Shown: one piece after another, positions 14,711 through 20,580 of the stretch | Position numbering within the stretch: the first letter of the stretch is position 1 | Layout of the letters: every line of letters begins with the position of its first letter | Assembly (NCBI GenBank): GCA_964444555.1 | Contig: CAYUHC010000014.1 | Location: 1-20,580 of the forward strand | From: CAYUHC01 sp964444555 | GTDB lineage: Bacteria > Patescibacteriota > Minisyncoccia > Phycocordibacterales > JACOZG01 | Direction: 5' to 3' | Length of the DNA stretch: 20,580 nt | The notes under the pieces: generated by a model | Seen by the model: only the letters and a program-made list of their open reading frames with translations | Database searches by the model: none | What the model was told of the DNA's origin: nothing | Position numbers and translations under genes: made by a program

Positions 14711-16431
14711 AAAAATTCTTACTGATCCTTTGGTTACTATTACTGGCACCGCTATCGGTGGCTTGGGCGGCAACGCTTCAACTAGCGACTTCGGCCTCAA
14801 GCTTTGGTGTGGGCGATTTGGTGACTCTGACGGTAACGGTCAACACCGGTGGCGCGGCCATCAATGCCGTGGAAGGGACGCTTAAGTTTCCGACTGATTT
14901 ATTAGAAGTTGTTTCGATTAATAAAGATCGATCGATTTTACCTCTGTGGGTTGAGGGACCATCTTTTTCTAATACCGCGGGAGAGATTGTTTTTAACGGT
15001 GGGATTCCTAATCCAGGTTATAGCGGTTTAACCGGTCAGGTTTTGACGGTCATTTTTCGGGCTAAGCAAAGTGGGAGCGCTTCAATTGTTACTGCCTCAT
15101 CAGCCGTCCGCGCCAATGATGGTCAGGGGACTGACGTTTTGACGGTTGATCCGGCGCCGGTGACGGTCGCTTTGGGTTCTGGTACGACTGTTCCGTTAGT
15201 AACCCCTATCGCGACGGCGGTGCCAATTATTTCTCTCCCCGCGGTGCCGGCCACGCCGAAAATTGTTTCTAAAACTCATCCCAGCTCGTCTGACTGGTAT
15301 TCGGCTACAGTTGCTGAGTTAACTTGGTCGGTTCCGTCTGGGGTGACAGCGGCGCAAACTCTTTTGGGGAGTTTTCCTAATTCCGTGCCTTACGTAAATT
15401 ATCAACCGGCCATTGCCAGCAAAACGCTTAAGGACTTAACGGACGGGACGTGGTATTTCCATCTGCGCTTCCAAAACGCCGCTGGTTGGGGCGGTATTGC
15501 TCACTTCCCAATTAAGATTGATACGACGGCGCCGAAAAATTTGCGCGCTCTGGCCACTTATAATGCCGCTGAGCGGGCGATTGATCTTAATCTCTCGGCG
15601 GAGGATACCACTTCGGGAATTGCTGAGTATCAAATTTCGGTGGGGTCTGACGCGCCAGTCCAAGTGGCAGCCGAGGCGCTTAAGGCTGGCGCTTACCGCT
15701 TGGCCTTTAATAAACCTGGTCAGCACGAAGTCATAGTTCGGGTTATTGATCGGGCGGGTAACGCCGCGGAGTCGGAGTTGGCTTTGGAGGTGCCACTTGA
15801 TCCGGCTCCAACTCTCGACTTTGTACCGACGAGCGTTCCGGCTAATCAAGAATTTACGGTTACGGGACGGGGAGTGGGCGCCGGCGCTAGTGTCTCGATC
15901 TTGGCGGAATTCGAAGGGTCACTCCGTCGACCAGTAACGGTGGTGGCTGATGACGCCGGCGCCTTTACTTGGACTGGTGCTCTGGATCGTGCTGGTCACT
16001 GGCAGATTTCGGCGGAAGTGATTGGCCCGTCTGGACCGCTCAGCGCTCGTTCGGTGCCAATGCCGGTCGAGATTACTGACTCGGTGGTGGCGCGCTATGG
16101 TCCGTGGGTAATGAAGTATCTCTCAATCATTATCCCCGTTGTCGGCTCATGTCTCCTGCTCGTCTTCGTGGTCTACGTTTTGTGGTACGGCATCAGTGTC
16201 TATCGCTATCGCGTCCGACGCCGCGCCCGCGTGGCCCGCGATGGCATCCATCGCGCCTTCGGTCTAGTGAAGGAAGATCTGACGGCTCATCTTTCGCTCT
16301 TGCAATCGGCACGGAGTGATCGATCATTGTCGAAGGATCAGGAGGTGGTGGTGGCGGAGTTGGAGCGCAATATCGATGCGCTCGAAAAGTATGTGGCTAA
16401 GCAGATTGAACGGATCGAAAAAGGCAAGTAA
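14707..16431 (+). CDS. Secreted cohesin-domain membrane-anchored scaffold protein
   Basis: A 574-residue type I membrane protein. The ATG at 14707 (overlapping the previous stop as ATGA) gives a classical Sec signal, MKKFLLILWLLLLAPLSVAWA. A cohesin-type domain spans 23-155 (VEGTLKFP, then GEIVFNGGIPNPGYSGLTGQVLTVIF). A Val/Pro/Thr linker and a domain with KTHPSSSDWY, DGTWYFHLRFQNAAGWGG and KIDTTAP (about 190-280) follow; I recall this arrangement from CPR surface proteins. Two further Ig-like segments lead to a membrane helix (471-498). An Arg-rich stop-transfer sequence (VRRRARVAR) and a cytoplasmic coiled-coil tail of about 75 residues end the protein. It presents the cohesin outside while the tail faces the cytoplasm, so it is the obvious anchor for the dockerin protein. 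Confidence 0.88.
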   Translation: MKKFLLILWLLLLAPLSVAWAATLQLATSASSFGVGDLVTLTVTVNTGGAAINAVEGTLKFPTDLLEVVSINKDRSILPLWVEGPSFSNTAGEIVFNGGIPNPGYSGLTGQVLTVIFRAKQSGSASIVTASSAVRANDGQGTDVLTVDPAPVTVALGSGTTVPLVTPIATAVPIISLPAVPATPKIVSKTHPSSSDWYSATVAELTWSVPSGVTAAQTLLGSFPNSVPYVNYQPAIASKTLKDLTDGTWYFHLRFQNAAGWGGIAHFPIKIDTTAPKNLRALATYNAAERAIDLNLSAEDTTSGIAEYQISVGSDAPVQVAAEALKAGAYRLAFNKPGQHEVIVRVIDRAGNAAESELALEVPLDPAPTLDFVPTSVPANQEFTVTGRGVGAGASVSILAEFEGSLRRPVTVVADDAGAFTWTGALDRAGHWQISAEVIGPSGPLSARSVPMPVEITDSVVARYGPWVMKYLSIIIPVVGSCLLLVFVVYVLWYGISVYRYRVRRRARVARDGIHRAFGLVKEDLTAHLSLLQSARSDRSLSKDQEVVVAELERNIDALEKYVAKQIERIEKGK

Positions 16432-16440
16432 ACTATACTC

Positions 16441-16788
16441 ATGAAAATAACCAAAAAACAACTAATTATCGCGGTGATTATCTTGGCCGGTTTGGTCGTA
16501 GCGTATCGTTTGGGTCAGACCCGCCAGACGGAGGACGGCAACGCGGCTGTGGAGCGCGAGGCCATAGAGTTGCGTGACCAGGTGGGCAAGTTGATGGTGG
16601 TGCCAGATGAGGTGCCGGGCGTGGCGACGGTTGTGGATCAGAGCCGGGTGGCCAACGAACCATTTTTTGCTCAAGCGGAAAATGGCGATAAGATTTTAGT
16701 TTTCGCGGCGGCTCGCAAAGTGATTCTTTATCGACCTTCGGCCAACAAAATTATCGAAGCGACCACGCTCGTTTTGCCTACACGATAA
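16441..16788 (+). CDS. Small single-pass membrane protein
   Basis: A 115-residue protein with an N-terminal membrane helix (LIIAVIILAGLVVAY, about 8-22), then a short charged helix and a soluble domain (about 48-115). The domain contains GKLMVVPDEVPGVATVVD, FFAQAENGDKILVF and VILYRPSANKIIEAT. I recall this pattern as a common CPR protein of unknown function, without a database check. The gene starts nine bases after the cohesin scaffold stop and is the last of the operon before the terminator. The soluble part should face outside. A TATACT one base before the ATG is too close to serve this gene as a promoter. Confidence 0.8.
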   Translation: MKITKKQLIIAVIILAGLVVAYRLGQTRQTEDGNAAVEREAIELRDQVGKLMVVPDEVPGVATVVDQSRVANEPFFAQAENGDKILVFAAARKVILYRPSANKIIEATTLVLPTR

Positions 16789-16815
16789 CTTTTCACAAGC
16801 ACTAGATTAATTTAA

Positions 16816-16853
16816 GCAAAAAGAAAACCACCCCCTAAAACGGTTTTCTTTGC
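16816..16853. terminator. Bidirectional terminator between convergent genes
   Basis: AAAGAAAACC (16820-16829) pairs perfectly with GGTTTTCTTT (16842-16851) around a 12-base loop. On the - strand the stem runs into further T residues; on the + strand the T-rich part is within the stem. It sits between the end of the surface operon and the end of the opposing unknown gene. Confidence 0.7.
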
Positions 16854-16874
16854 CGTTTCGGCGGGGCGGTGGGC

Positions 16875-17321
16875 TCAGGAATTTTCGTCCTCATACTCCT
16901 CATCCAGAGGGTGAGATTCAGTTGCGCCGACTTTTTGGGGATCAAGTGAGTCAGTAAGCATCTGGGTGCTCGCAAGAATTTTCCAGGGCTCATCCTTACG
17001 GTACTTTCTGTTGGCGGTGACGAACCATTGTTCTGATTCGAAACAGGCCGGCCAGAAGAAATCGGCCTTTGCGACGAACCCTTTTATGCTTTCTAGCCAC
17101 TGCGGGGACAGGGGATCTACTTGATGGAATTTCCAACTGAAGTGGGGGAAAGCTTTCCGGAGATGGGGTAGCGGGTTGGCGCCTAGTTCGTATGAGCCAG
17201 CGATAAAATCTTGGATGTCATCAGTGAAACAATGCCAAGCCAAGTCTATCTCAGTAGAGTGACCTTTAAGTAGGGCTGTTTCGATGTGCCTAACATCGGT
17301 CCCGAACAAGTTTTTTAACAT
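16875..17321 (-). CDS. Hypothetical protein
   Basis: A 148-residue soluble protein that I do not recognise. It is rich in aromatic residues (WHCFTDDIQDFI, FPHFSWKFHQVD, ADFFWPACFESEQWFV) and ends in an acidic tail (DEEYEDENS). It has no signal peptide or membrane segment. The start ATG at 17321 has a GGAG site seven bases upstream, unlike most genes on this side of the window. It shares the terminator at 16816-16853 with the surface operon from the opposite side. Base composition is close to the housekeeping genes rather than the A+T-rich genes to its right. Confidence 0.72.
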   Translation of the reverse strand: MLKNLFGTDVRHIETALLKGHSTEIDLAWHCFTDDIQDFIAGSYELGANPLPHLRKAFPHFSWKFHQVDPLSPQWLESIKGFVAKADFFWPACFESEQWFVTANRKYRKDEPWKILASTQMLTDSLDPQKVGATESHPLDEEYEDENS

Positions 17322-17474
17322 TTGGTTTCTCCATAATCTCGCGGATTAGCTCACCTTTGGGCTGACCCCCAGAAAGCCGCGGTGACCGGCTTATGTAAAA
17401 GGACGCTGATTATTTGTTAACATTTAAAATAAAATTAGTCAATGGTGGTGATCAGTTCAATTCTCGGCCAAAGG

Positions 17475-17489
17475 TGATAAAATTGTTTG
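17475..17489 (+). promoter_or_regulatory. Extended -10 promoter of the Nudix gene, leaderless type
   Basis: TGATAAAAT at 17475-17483 is an extended -10 box (TG, one base, TAAAAT). Only six bases separate it from the ATG at 17490, so transcription should begin at or next to the start codon. Confidence 0.65.
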
Positions 17490-17957
17490 ATGAAAAGAAA
17501 TCGCGTCGCCGGAATAGTCATAAGAGACAATGTGGTTTTGGTAATGCGTCGCGTCAATAAAGGCGATGAGTATTGTGCATTTCCAGGTGGTGGGCAAGAA
17601 GAGGGGGAGACATTCGAGCAAACGGTGGTGCGTGAGATTGACGAGGAGACAACTCTGAAAGTTAAACCAGGAAAGCTCTTGTATCACATTGTTTGGGACA
17701 CGGGCGATGAGAATTTTTTCTACTTATGTGAGTATCTTGCTGGTGAGCCCCAGCTAAGGATTGATTCTGAAGAGTTCGAGCAGATGGAAGATGGAGATCA
17801 GGTTTATGAGCCGAGATGGATGGAAATCGAAAAATTGTCTAGTTTGAAATTATACCAACTGGAAGTTAGGGATTTGTTTTTGAAAGATTATAAAAATGGT
17901 TTTCCTGAACACGTGCAGGAATTATTTATTAAGTTTGCCGATAGGAGACAAATATAA
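17490..17957 (+). CDS. Nudix hydrolase
   Basis: A 155-residue Nudix-fold protein that should hydrolyse a nucleoside diphosphate linked to another group. The Nudix box is clear around residues 37-59: GGQEEGE, seven residues, then REIDEET. The Gly after EE is replaced by Thr, which is tolerated in many members. LVMRRVNKGDEYCAFPGG before it is the usual lead-in. I chose ATG 17490 because the extended -10 box lies six bases before it; the adjacent TTG at 17487 would add only one residue. It converges with the next gene, leaving seven bases between the two stops. Substrate cannot be told from sequence; a mobile-region housecleaning role is possible. Confidence 0.92.
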   Translation: MKRNRVAGIVIRDNVVLVMRRVNKGDEYCAFPGGGQEEGETFEQTVVREIDEETTLKVKPGKLLYHIVWDTGDENFFYLCEYLAGEPQLRIDSEEFEQMEDGDQVYEPRWMEIEKLSSLKLYQLEVRDLFLKDYKNGFPEHVQELFIKFADRRQI

Positions 17958-17964
17958 ATTAAGT

Positions 17965-18210
17965 TTAGTTTTTAATCTTTCCTAAAATGTAAACCGTTCG
18001 AAGTATGTTTAGACCGTCTTGTTTAACATGTAGTATTGTATACTTGCCCGTTTTTAATAATTTATTTATTTTTTCGTGGCCAAGCTTGTCATCTTCAATA
18101 ATGATTTCGTAAACTGCGCGATTCTTATGCCATGCCAAAATAGAAATGCCTATCGCGATAACTGGTAAGATAACTGGTAAAAAGTCTTCTAACAAGTTCA
18201 TTAAATTCAC
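17965..18210 (-). CDS. Small membrane protein of unknown function
   Basis: An 81-residue protein from the GTG at 18210, or 78 residues from the ATG at 18201. A hydrophobic helix (FLPVILPVIAIGISILAW, about 10-27) is followed by a basic turn and a small soluble domain (VYEIIIEDDKLGHEKINKLLKTG). No family is recognised. The start region overlaps a tRNA 3'-end-like fragment, so the present N-terminus may have been formed by an insertion event. GGAG lies three bases before the GTG, which is rather close. Confidence that it is expressed is moderate. Confidence 0.6.
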   Translation of the reverse strand: MNLMNLLEDFLPVILPVIAIGISILAWHKNRAVYEIIIEDDKLGHEKINKLLKTGKYTILHVKQDGLNILRTVYILGKIKN

Positions 18211-18211
18211 G

Positions 18212-18240
18212 GGCTCCGCGACCAGGGCTCGAACCTATTT
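18212..18240 (-). other. tRNA 3'-end-like fragment (possible integration remnant)
   Basis: On the - strand the sequence reads GGTTCGAGCCC then TGGTCGCGGAGCC, which resembles a T-arm plus acceptor strand. Four of five T-stem pairs form (one of them G-T). No matching 5' acceptor, D-arm or anticodon arm lies in the 75 bases before it, so this is not an intact tRNA. It sits where base composition turns strongly A+T-rich. Confidence 0.3.
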
Positions 18241-18272
18241 GGTTAATAGTTAAACAATATCTAGTACCTTCA

Positions 18273-18668
18273 TCATTTATAAAAAGGTCCAAAAAGTTTT
18301 GGCCCGTTATCTGCATAAGAAAACACGAAATAATAGTCTGAACAATCCACTACCGAAATATTACTCCAGGCTCCTATAAAATTAGAATTAATGTAGGATT
18401 TATATTTAGTAAATTGAGCTTTGTTATTTCCACAATAAAAATCCCCATCATAATTTTTTGCTTCAATATTTATTTTTTTGTCTTCTACATACCAAGATGT
18501 GGAATTATCTGAAGGTATAATTTTTTTACTCCACTCAGTTTCAGATGAAAGTATTTTGTAGGTATTAACTAAAGATAAATTTTCATAATTTTGAATTCTA
18601 TTTCTATAAAAATAATAACTAATCGAAACTAGAATGATTGCAAAGATTATTATTAGAGATTTTTTCAT
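18273..18668 (-). CDS. Secreted or membrane-anchored hypothetical protein
   Basis: A 131-residue protein with an N-terminal hydrophobic helix after MKKS (LIIIFAIILVSISYYFY) and no lipobox Cys, so it is either anchored or cleaved. The rest is Asn/Tyr/Ser-rich with two Cys (FYCGNN and VVDCSDYY) that could pair outside the cell. No family is recognised. Coding is very A+T-rich, unlike the left two-thirds of the window. Its own extended -10 box overlaps the stop of the GrpB-like gene seven bases upstream, so it can be expressed independently and probably leaderless. Confidence 0.7.
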   Translation of the reverse strand: MKKSLIIIFAIILVSISYYFYRNRIQNYENLSLVNTYKILSSETEWSKKIIPSDNSTSWYVEDKKINIEAKNYDGDFYCGNNKAQFTKYKSYINSNFIGAWSNISVVDCSDYYFVFSYADNGPKLFGPFYK

Positions 18669-18674
18669 AAATCT

Positions 18675-18683
18675 ATTATATCA
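18675..18683 (-). promoter_or_regulatory. Extended -10 promoter of the secreted hypothetical gene
   Basis: On the - strand TGATATAAT (18683-18675) is a perfect extended -10 box. Six bases separate it from the ATG at 18668. The TAA inside the box is also the stop codon of the GrpB-like gene. Confidence 0.65.
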
Positions 18684-19131
18684 AATTCTCTCTTATCCAC
18701 TCGCTTTTTTGTTTTTTATATTCTTCTCTACTTAATTCTGAAAGAGTTCTTTTAAATTTTTCATACCTATTCCTAAGAGCTTCATCTTCTCTCAATTTTA
18801 AAATTATGTTTCTATGAATATCAATCATTTTATTATCTGGAGACATGATTTGAATTCCTATTTCTATATCATTATGCATCTTTTTTAAATAGGAAATACC
18901 TATTTGTACTGGACCTTGAATGTATCCTTTTTCTGATAATTTCTTAGAGTCGCCTTCTATGTCTTCGCTTATAATCATAATATCAATCTCTGGACGTCCA
19001 ACCATAGGTACTGCCATAGCACCAACTAATTCAATATGTGAATTTGGTAATAAACCAGCAAGCTCTGATAACAAACTCTCTTGCAAGTTTTGTATTTCAA
19101 TATTGGGTTCTATAACAAATTCAATTTTCAT
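18676..19131 (-). CDS. GrpB family protein (UPF0157, nucleotidyltransferase-like)
   Basis: A 151-residue protein with the family pattern ELVGAMAVPMVGRPEIDIMI (usual form VGSTAVPGLxxKPxIDI). This is the Gly plus Asp-x-Asp-like core of a nucleotidyltransferase fold. The C-terminal half has the usual helical region, HRNIILKLREDEALRNRYEKFKRTL, ending in YKKQKSEWIRENL. The Ser-Thr of the usual GST motif is replaced by Ala-Met, so catalytic ability is uncertain. The family has no well established reaction. Coding is A+T-rich. The gene has its own extended -10 box six bases before the ATG. Confidence 0.85.
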   Translation of the reverse strand: MKIEFVIEPNIEIQNLQESLLSELAGLLPNSHIELVGAMAVPMVGRPEIDIMIISEDIEGDSKKLSEKGYIQGPVQIGISYLKKMHNDIEIGIQIMSPDNKMIDIHRNIILKLREDEALRNRYEKFKRTLSELSREEYKKQKSEWIRENLI

Positions 19132-19137
19132 AAACTC

Positions 19138-19146
19138 ATTATATCA
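19138..19146 (-). promoter_or_regulatory. Extended -10 promoter of the GrpB-like gene
   Basis: On the - strand TGATATAAT (19146-19138) is identical to the box before the neighbouring gene. Six bases separate it from the ATG at 19131, again predicting a leaderless mRNA. Confidence 0.65.
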
Positions 19147-19147
19147 A

Positions 19148-19308
19148 AACAAGTTCACGACGTGCACAATGTTCGCAAGCTCGACATAGTGCGAGATATC
19201 GGAACCTTTTGGAAGACGAATAAGGAGCATGTTTGGCTCCCGAATATCAAGCAGGGGTTCTTTGGAATTAAGCAGCCTACAGAGGCTGAGATGGCGGAGT
19301 ATCGCTAA
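19148..19308 (+). pseudogene. Possible gene remnant (C-terminal fragment)
   Basis: The + strand is open from before 19148 to the TAA at 19306-19308 and reads like real protein (DIVRDIGTFWKTNKEHVW, then PNIKQGFFGIKQPTEAEM). It has higher G+C than the genes on both sides. It begins abruptly next to the GrpB promoter and has no start signal of its own. It overlaps the end of the opposing DUF2726 gene by 32 bases. I do not recognise the parent family. It may be a leftover tail of a deleted gene, or chance. Confidence 0.35.
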
Positions 19309-19801
19309 GGTTTAAAGCCACCCGAATCTTTTGAGATAGCTCTTGAGGATTAAATGTTCCATGATTCTGGATCCTAAGAAGTGGCATACCTGCACCCTTA
19401 AGAATACGCTCAACCTCAATGTCTCGGTCCTGTCTGTCAGGGCGATCGTGAGACTTATCATCAAGCTCAATAGCAAGCTTTGGAGAAATGTAGGTTTTAT
19501 CGCAAAGCACAAAGTCTACGGACTTTTGACTTACATGCCTGAATGCCGCTCTCCAGTTTTGTCCTACCACTTTCTCATCAAGAAGTGTTGGTAGATGAAC
19601 TTGAGCGAAAATAATGTAGTCTTGGCCTACAGCTTGGACCAAGGCTTTGTAAAACTCATGCTCGGCTTTAGTTAGAAACCAATTGCGACGTTTATAGTTA
19701 TACTTCGGCTTTTCATCTTCCGTATCGAATTTGCCTCTCAAGAGTCCAGCTACGACACCGATAACAACTATGATTGCAATGAGTATGTAAATTGGTGTCA
19801 T
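19277..19801 (-). CDS. Membrane-anchored DUF2726 protein (nuclease-like)
   Basis: A 174-residue protein. An N-terminal membrane helix (IYILIAIIVVIGVVAGLL, about 4-21) is followed by a soluble DUF2726 domain. The domain has NWFLTKAEHEFYKALVQAV, then VHLPTLLDEKV, SVDFVLCDK, LAIELDDKSHDR and RDIEVERILKGAGMPLLRI. The VDF...IELDDxSH arrangement resembles the active site of restriction-like (PD-(D/E)xK) nucleases, so DNA or RNA cleavage or binding is plausible, though unproven for this family. The ATG at 19801 overlaps an ATG on the other strand. A TATAAT box lies five bases upstream. Confidence 0.85.
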   Translation of the reverse strand: MTPIYILIAIIVVIGVVAGLLRGKFDTEDEKPKYNYKRRNWFLTKAEHEFYKALVQAVGQDYIIFAQVHLPTLLDEKVVGQNWRAAFRHVSQKSVDFVLCDKTYISPKLAIELDDKSHDRPDRQDRDIEVERILKGAGMPLLRIQNHGTFNPQELSQKIRVALNLSDTPPSQPL

Positions 19802-19806
19802 GATGG

Positions 19807-19812
19807 ATTATA
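19807..19812 (-). promoter_or_regulatory. -10 box of the DUF2726 gene
   Basis: On the - strand TATAAT (19812-19807) is five bases before the ATG at 19801. No TG extension is present. It is within the divergent intergenic segment shared with the P-loop kinase gene. Confidence 0.55.
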
Positions 19813-19834
19813 TTTTAGCAAAAAAAGCCGAAAA

Positions 19835-19850
19835 TGATAAAATACAAATT
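19835..19850 (+). promoter_or_regulatory. Extended -10 promoter of the P-loop kinase gene
   Basis: TGATAAAAT at 19835-19843 is the same extended -10 box as before the Nudix gene, here seven bases before the ATG at 19851. This supports 19851 rather than 19800 as the start. Confidence 0.6.
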
Positions 19851-20448
19851 ATGAATCATTCAGGAAAGAGACTATTTATAACAGGTATTCCAACCTCTGG
19901 AAAATCATACTTAGCAAAAATACTAGCTGAAAAGGTTGGTGGTATTGCTGTGATTCTTGATGATTTTCGTGAAGGGCTTTCATCAGACGATCAGTATAAA
20001 AAATGGACAAACTTTTACCTTGATCAGGATGAAAAAACATATCTATCTATGACAAGTAGCGAAAAGCAATGGGAAAATNNNNNNNNNNGAAAATCTAGTA
20101 GCTCAATCAGAAGGACTCTGGCCCGCTTTTCTAAAAGAGATATCAAAGTTTAAAGATGAATCAAAGCCTGTTATTTTTGAATGTGTAAATATGCTTCCAC
20201 ATTTAGTAAAAAGAGATCTGGGTTTTGACGGTGTTGTTTTAATCGGATCATCTCTCGAAGAGACTCTTGAAAGAAATAAAAAAGATCCACGTTGGGGCAA
20301 TACCTCTGAATTGCAAGAGTTGGAAGCAAATACATTTTTTAATGTTGAAAGACCGCACTACAAAGAAGAGGCATTGAAATATGGTTATCTCACTTTTGAG
20401 CGAGCTGATGATGCTGTCGAATATTGTCTTAATTTTTTCATAAAATAA
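19851..20448 (+). CDS. P-loop nucleotide kinase-like protein, interrupted by an assembly gap
   Basis: A small P-loop NTPase. The Walker A motif GIPTSGKS is near residue 13, in a typical kinase N-terminus (KRLFITGIPTSGKSYLAKILAEKVGG), followed by a DDF that may bind substrate. Ten N bases (20079-20088) break the gene and shift the frame from 0 to 1. The bases on both sides of the N run are the same GAAAAT, and fusing them reads through in frame as KQWENLVAQSEG, giving about 193 residues. The C-terminal part has PVIFECVNMLPH, GVVLIGSS and LERNKKDPRW. This resembles adenylate, shikimate or zeta-toxin-like kinases, and the substrate cannot be named. The longer start at 19800 would overlap the opposing start codon. 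Coding is A+T-rich. Confidence 0.8.
20079..20088. other. Assembly gap (10 N)
   Basis: Ten N bases stand in for an unknown join. The left edge ends in GAAAAT (20073-20078) and the right edge begins with GAAAAT (20089-20094). The two edges therefore probably overlap by six bases, and no sequence is likely to be missing. Confidence 0.9.
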
Positions 20449-20449
20449 T

Positions 20450-20580
20450 ATGAACATAAATTACAAAGGCACAATCGTAGAAGAAAGTCTTGAGGATAAT
20501 AGAATCCTTAACGACATAGATATCATCGATTTTAGAATTTCAAAAGATGAGAACCCTGCCGATCGTTGGCATTTGTATAC
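20450..20580 (+). CDS. Unknown protein, N-terminal part (3' truncated)
   Basis: The frame starts at ATG 20450, one base after the kinase stop, and stays open to the end of the window (43 residues seen). The visible part reads MNINYKGTIVEESL, then IDIIDFRISKDENPADRWHLY. It looks soluble, with no signal peptide. The close spacing suggests cotranscription with the kinase. I do not recognise the family from this fragment. Confidence 0.7.
   Translation, partial: MNINYKGTIVEESLEDNRILNDIDIIDFRISKDENPADRWHLY

Noticed and set aside
16434..16439. TATACT just before the small membrane protein gene as a promoter.
   Set aside because: It is one base from the ATG, so transcription would start inside the coding region. 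The gene is better explained as the last of the operon.
17339..17385. GCGGATTAGCTCA on the + strand resembles the 5' end and D-arm of a tRNA.
   Set aside because: No anticodon arm, T-arm or matching acceptor strand follows within 80 bases, and the 7-base acceptor has no partner. Treated as chance.

Overview
The window looks like a chromosomal piece from a Candidate Phyla Radiation (Patescibacteria, probably Parcubacteria-type) bacterium. This is inferred from tightly packed genes with overlapping starts and stops, few Shine-Dalgarno sites, several apparently leaderless promoters, and large surface proteins with cohesin, dockerin and Ig-like domains. No rRNA gene or complete tRNA is present, so the phylum call is not proven.

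Region 1 (1-6487) is housekeeping. On the + strand are the 3' end of rpoC, dnaG and rpoD, overlapping or abutting in one transcription unit. Facing them on the - strand are a YrdC/TsaC-type tRNA-modification gene and a membrane-anchored DsbA-like thioredoxin protein whose two halves are in swapped (circularly permuted) order. A DEAD-box RNA helicase and a small basic protein follow, ending at a clear terminator near 5005-5035.

Region 2 (6606-16788) is a single-direction block of ten genes starting at a divergent promoter. It opens with a protein carrying a twin-arginine signal and a phage-virion-like C-terminal domain. Next come a large virion-like protein without a signal peptide, two small signal-less proteins, tatC and tatA. 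The block continues with a secreted Ser/Ala-rich stalk protein ending in a dockerin, two membrane-anchored cohesin-like proteins and a small membrane protein. My reading is a self-contained surface-assembly locus: a minimal Tat translocase exports a phage-like structural protein, perhaps with partners, and a cohesin-dockerin pair supplies a non-covalent cell-surface anchor. This is the best candidate here for an undescribed system; the link between its two halves is inference from gene order.

Region 3 (16875-20580) is a mosaic accessory region, mostly much richer in A+T. It holds an unknown gene, a Nudix hydrolase, two small membrane or secreted proteins, a GrpB-family protein, a DUF2726 protein, a P-loop kinase interrupted by an assembly gap, and the start of one more gene. 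Several of these genes have an extended -10 box only 5-7 bases before the ATG, implying leaderless mRNAs. A tRNA 3'-end-like fragment near 18212-18240 may be a remnant of an integration site.
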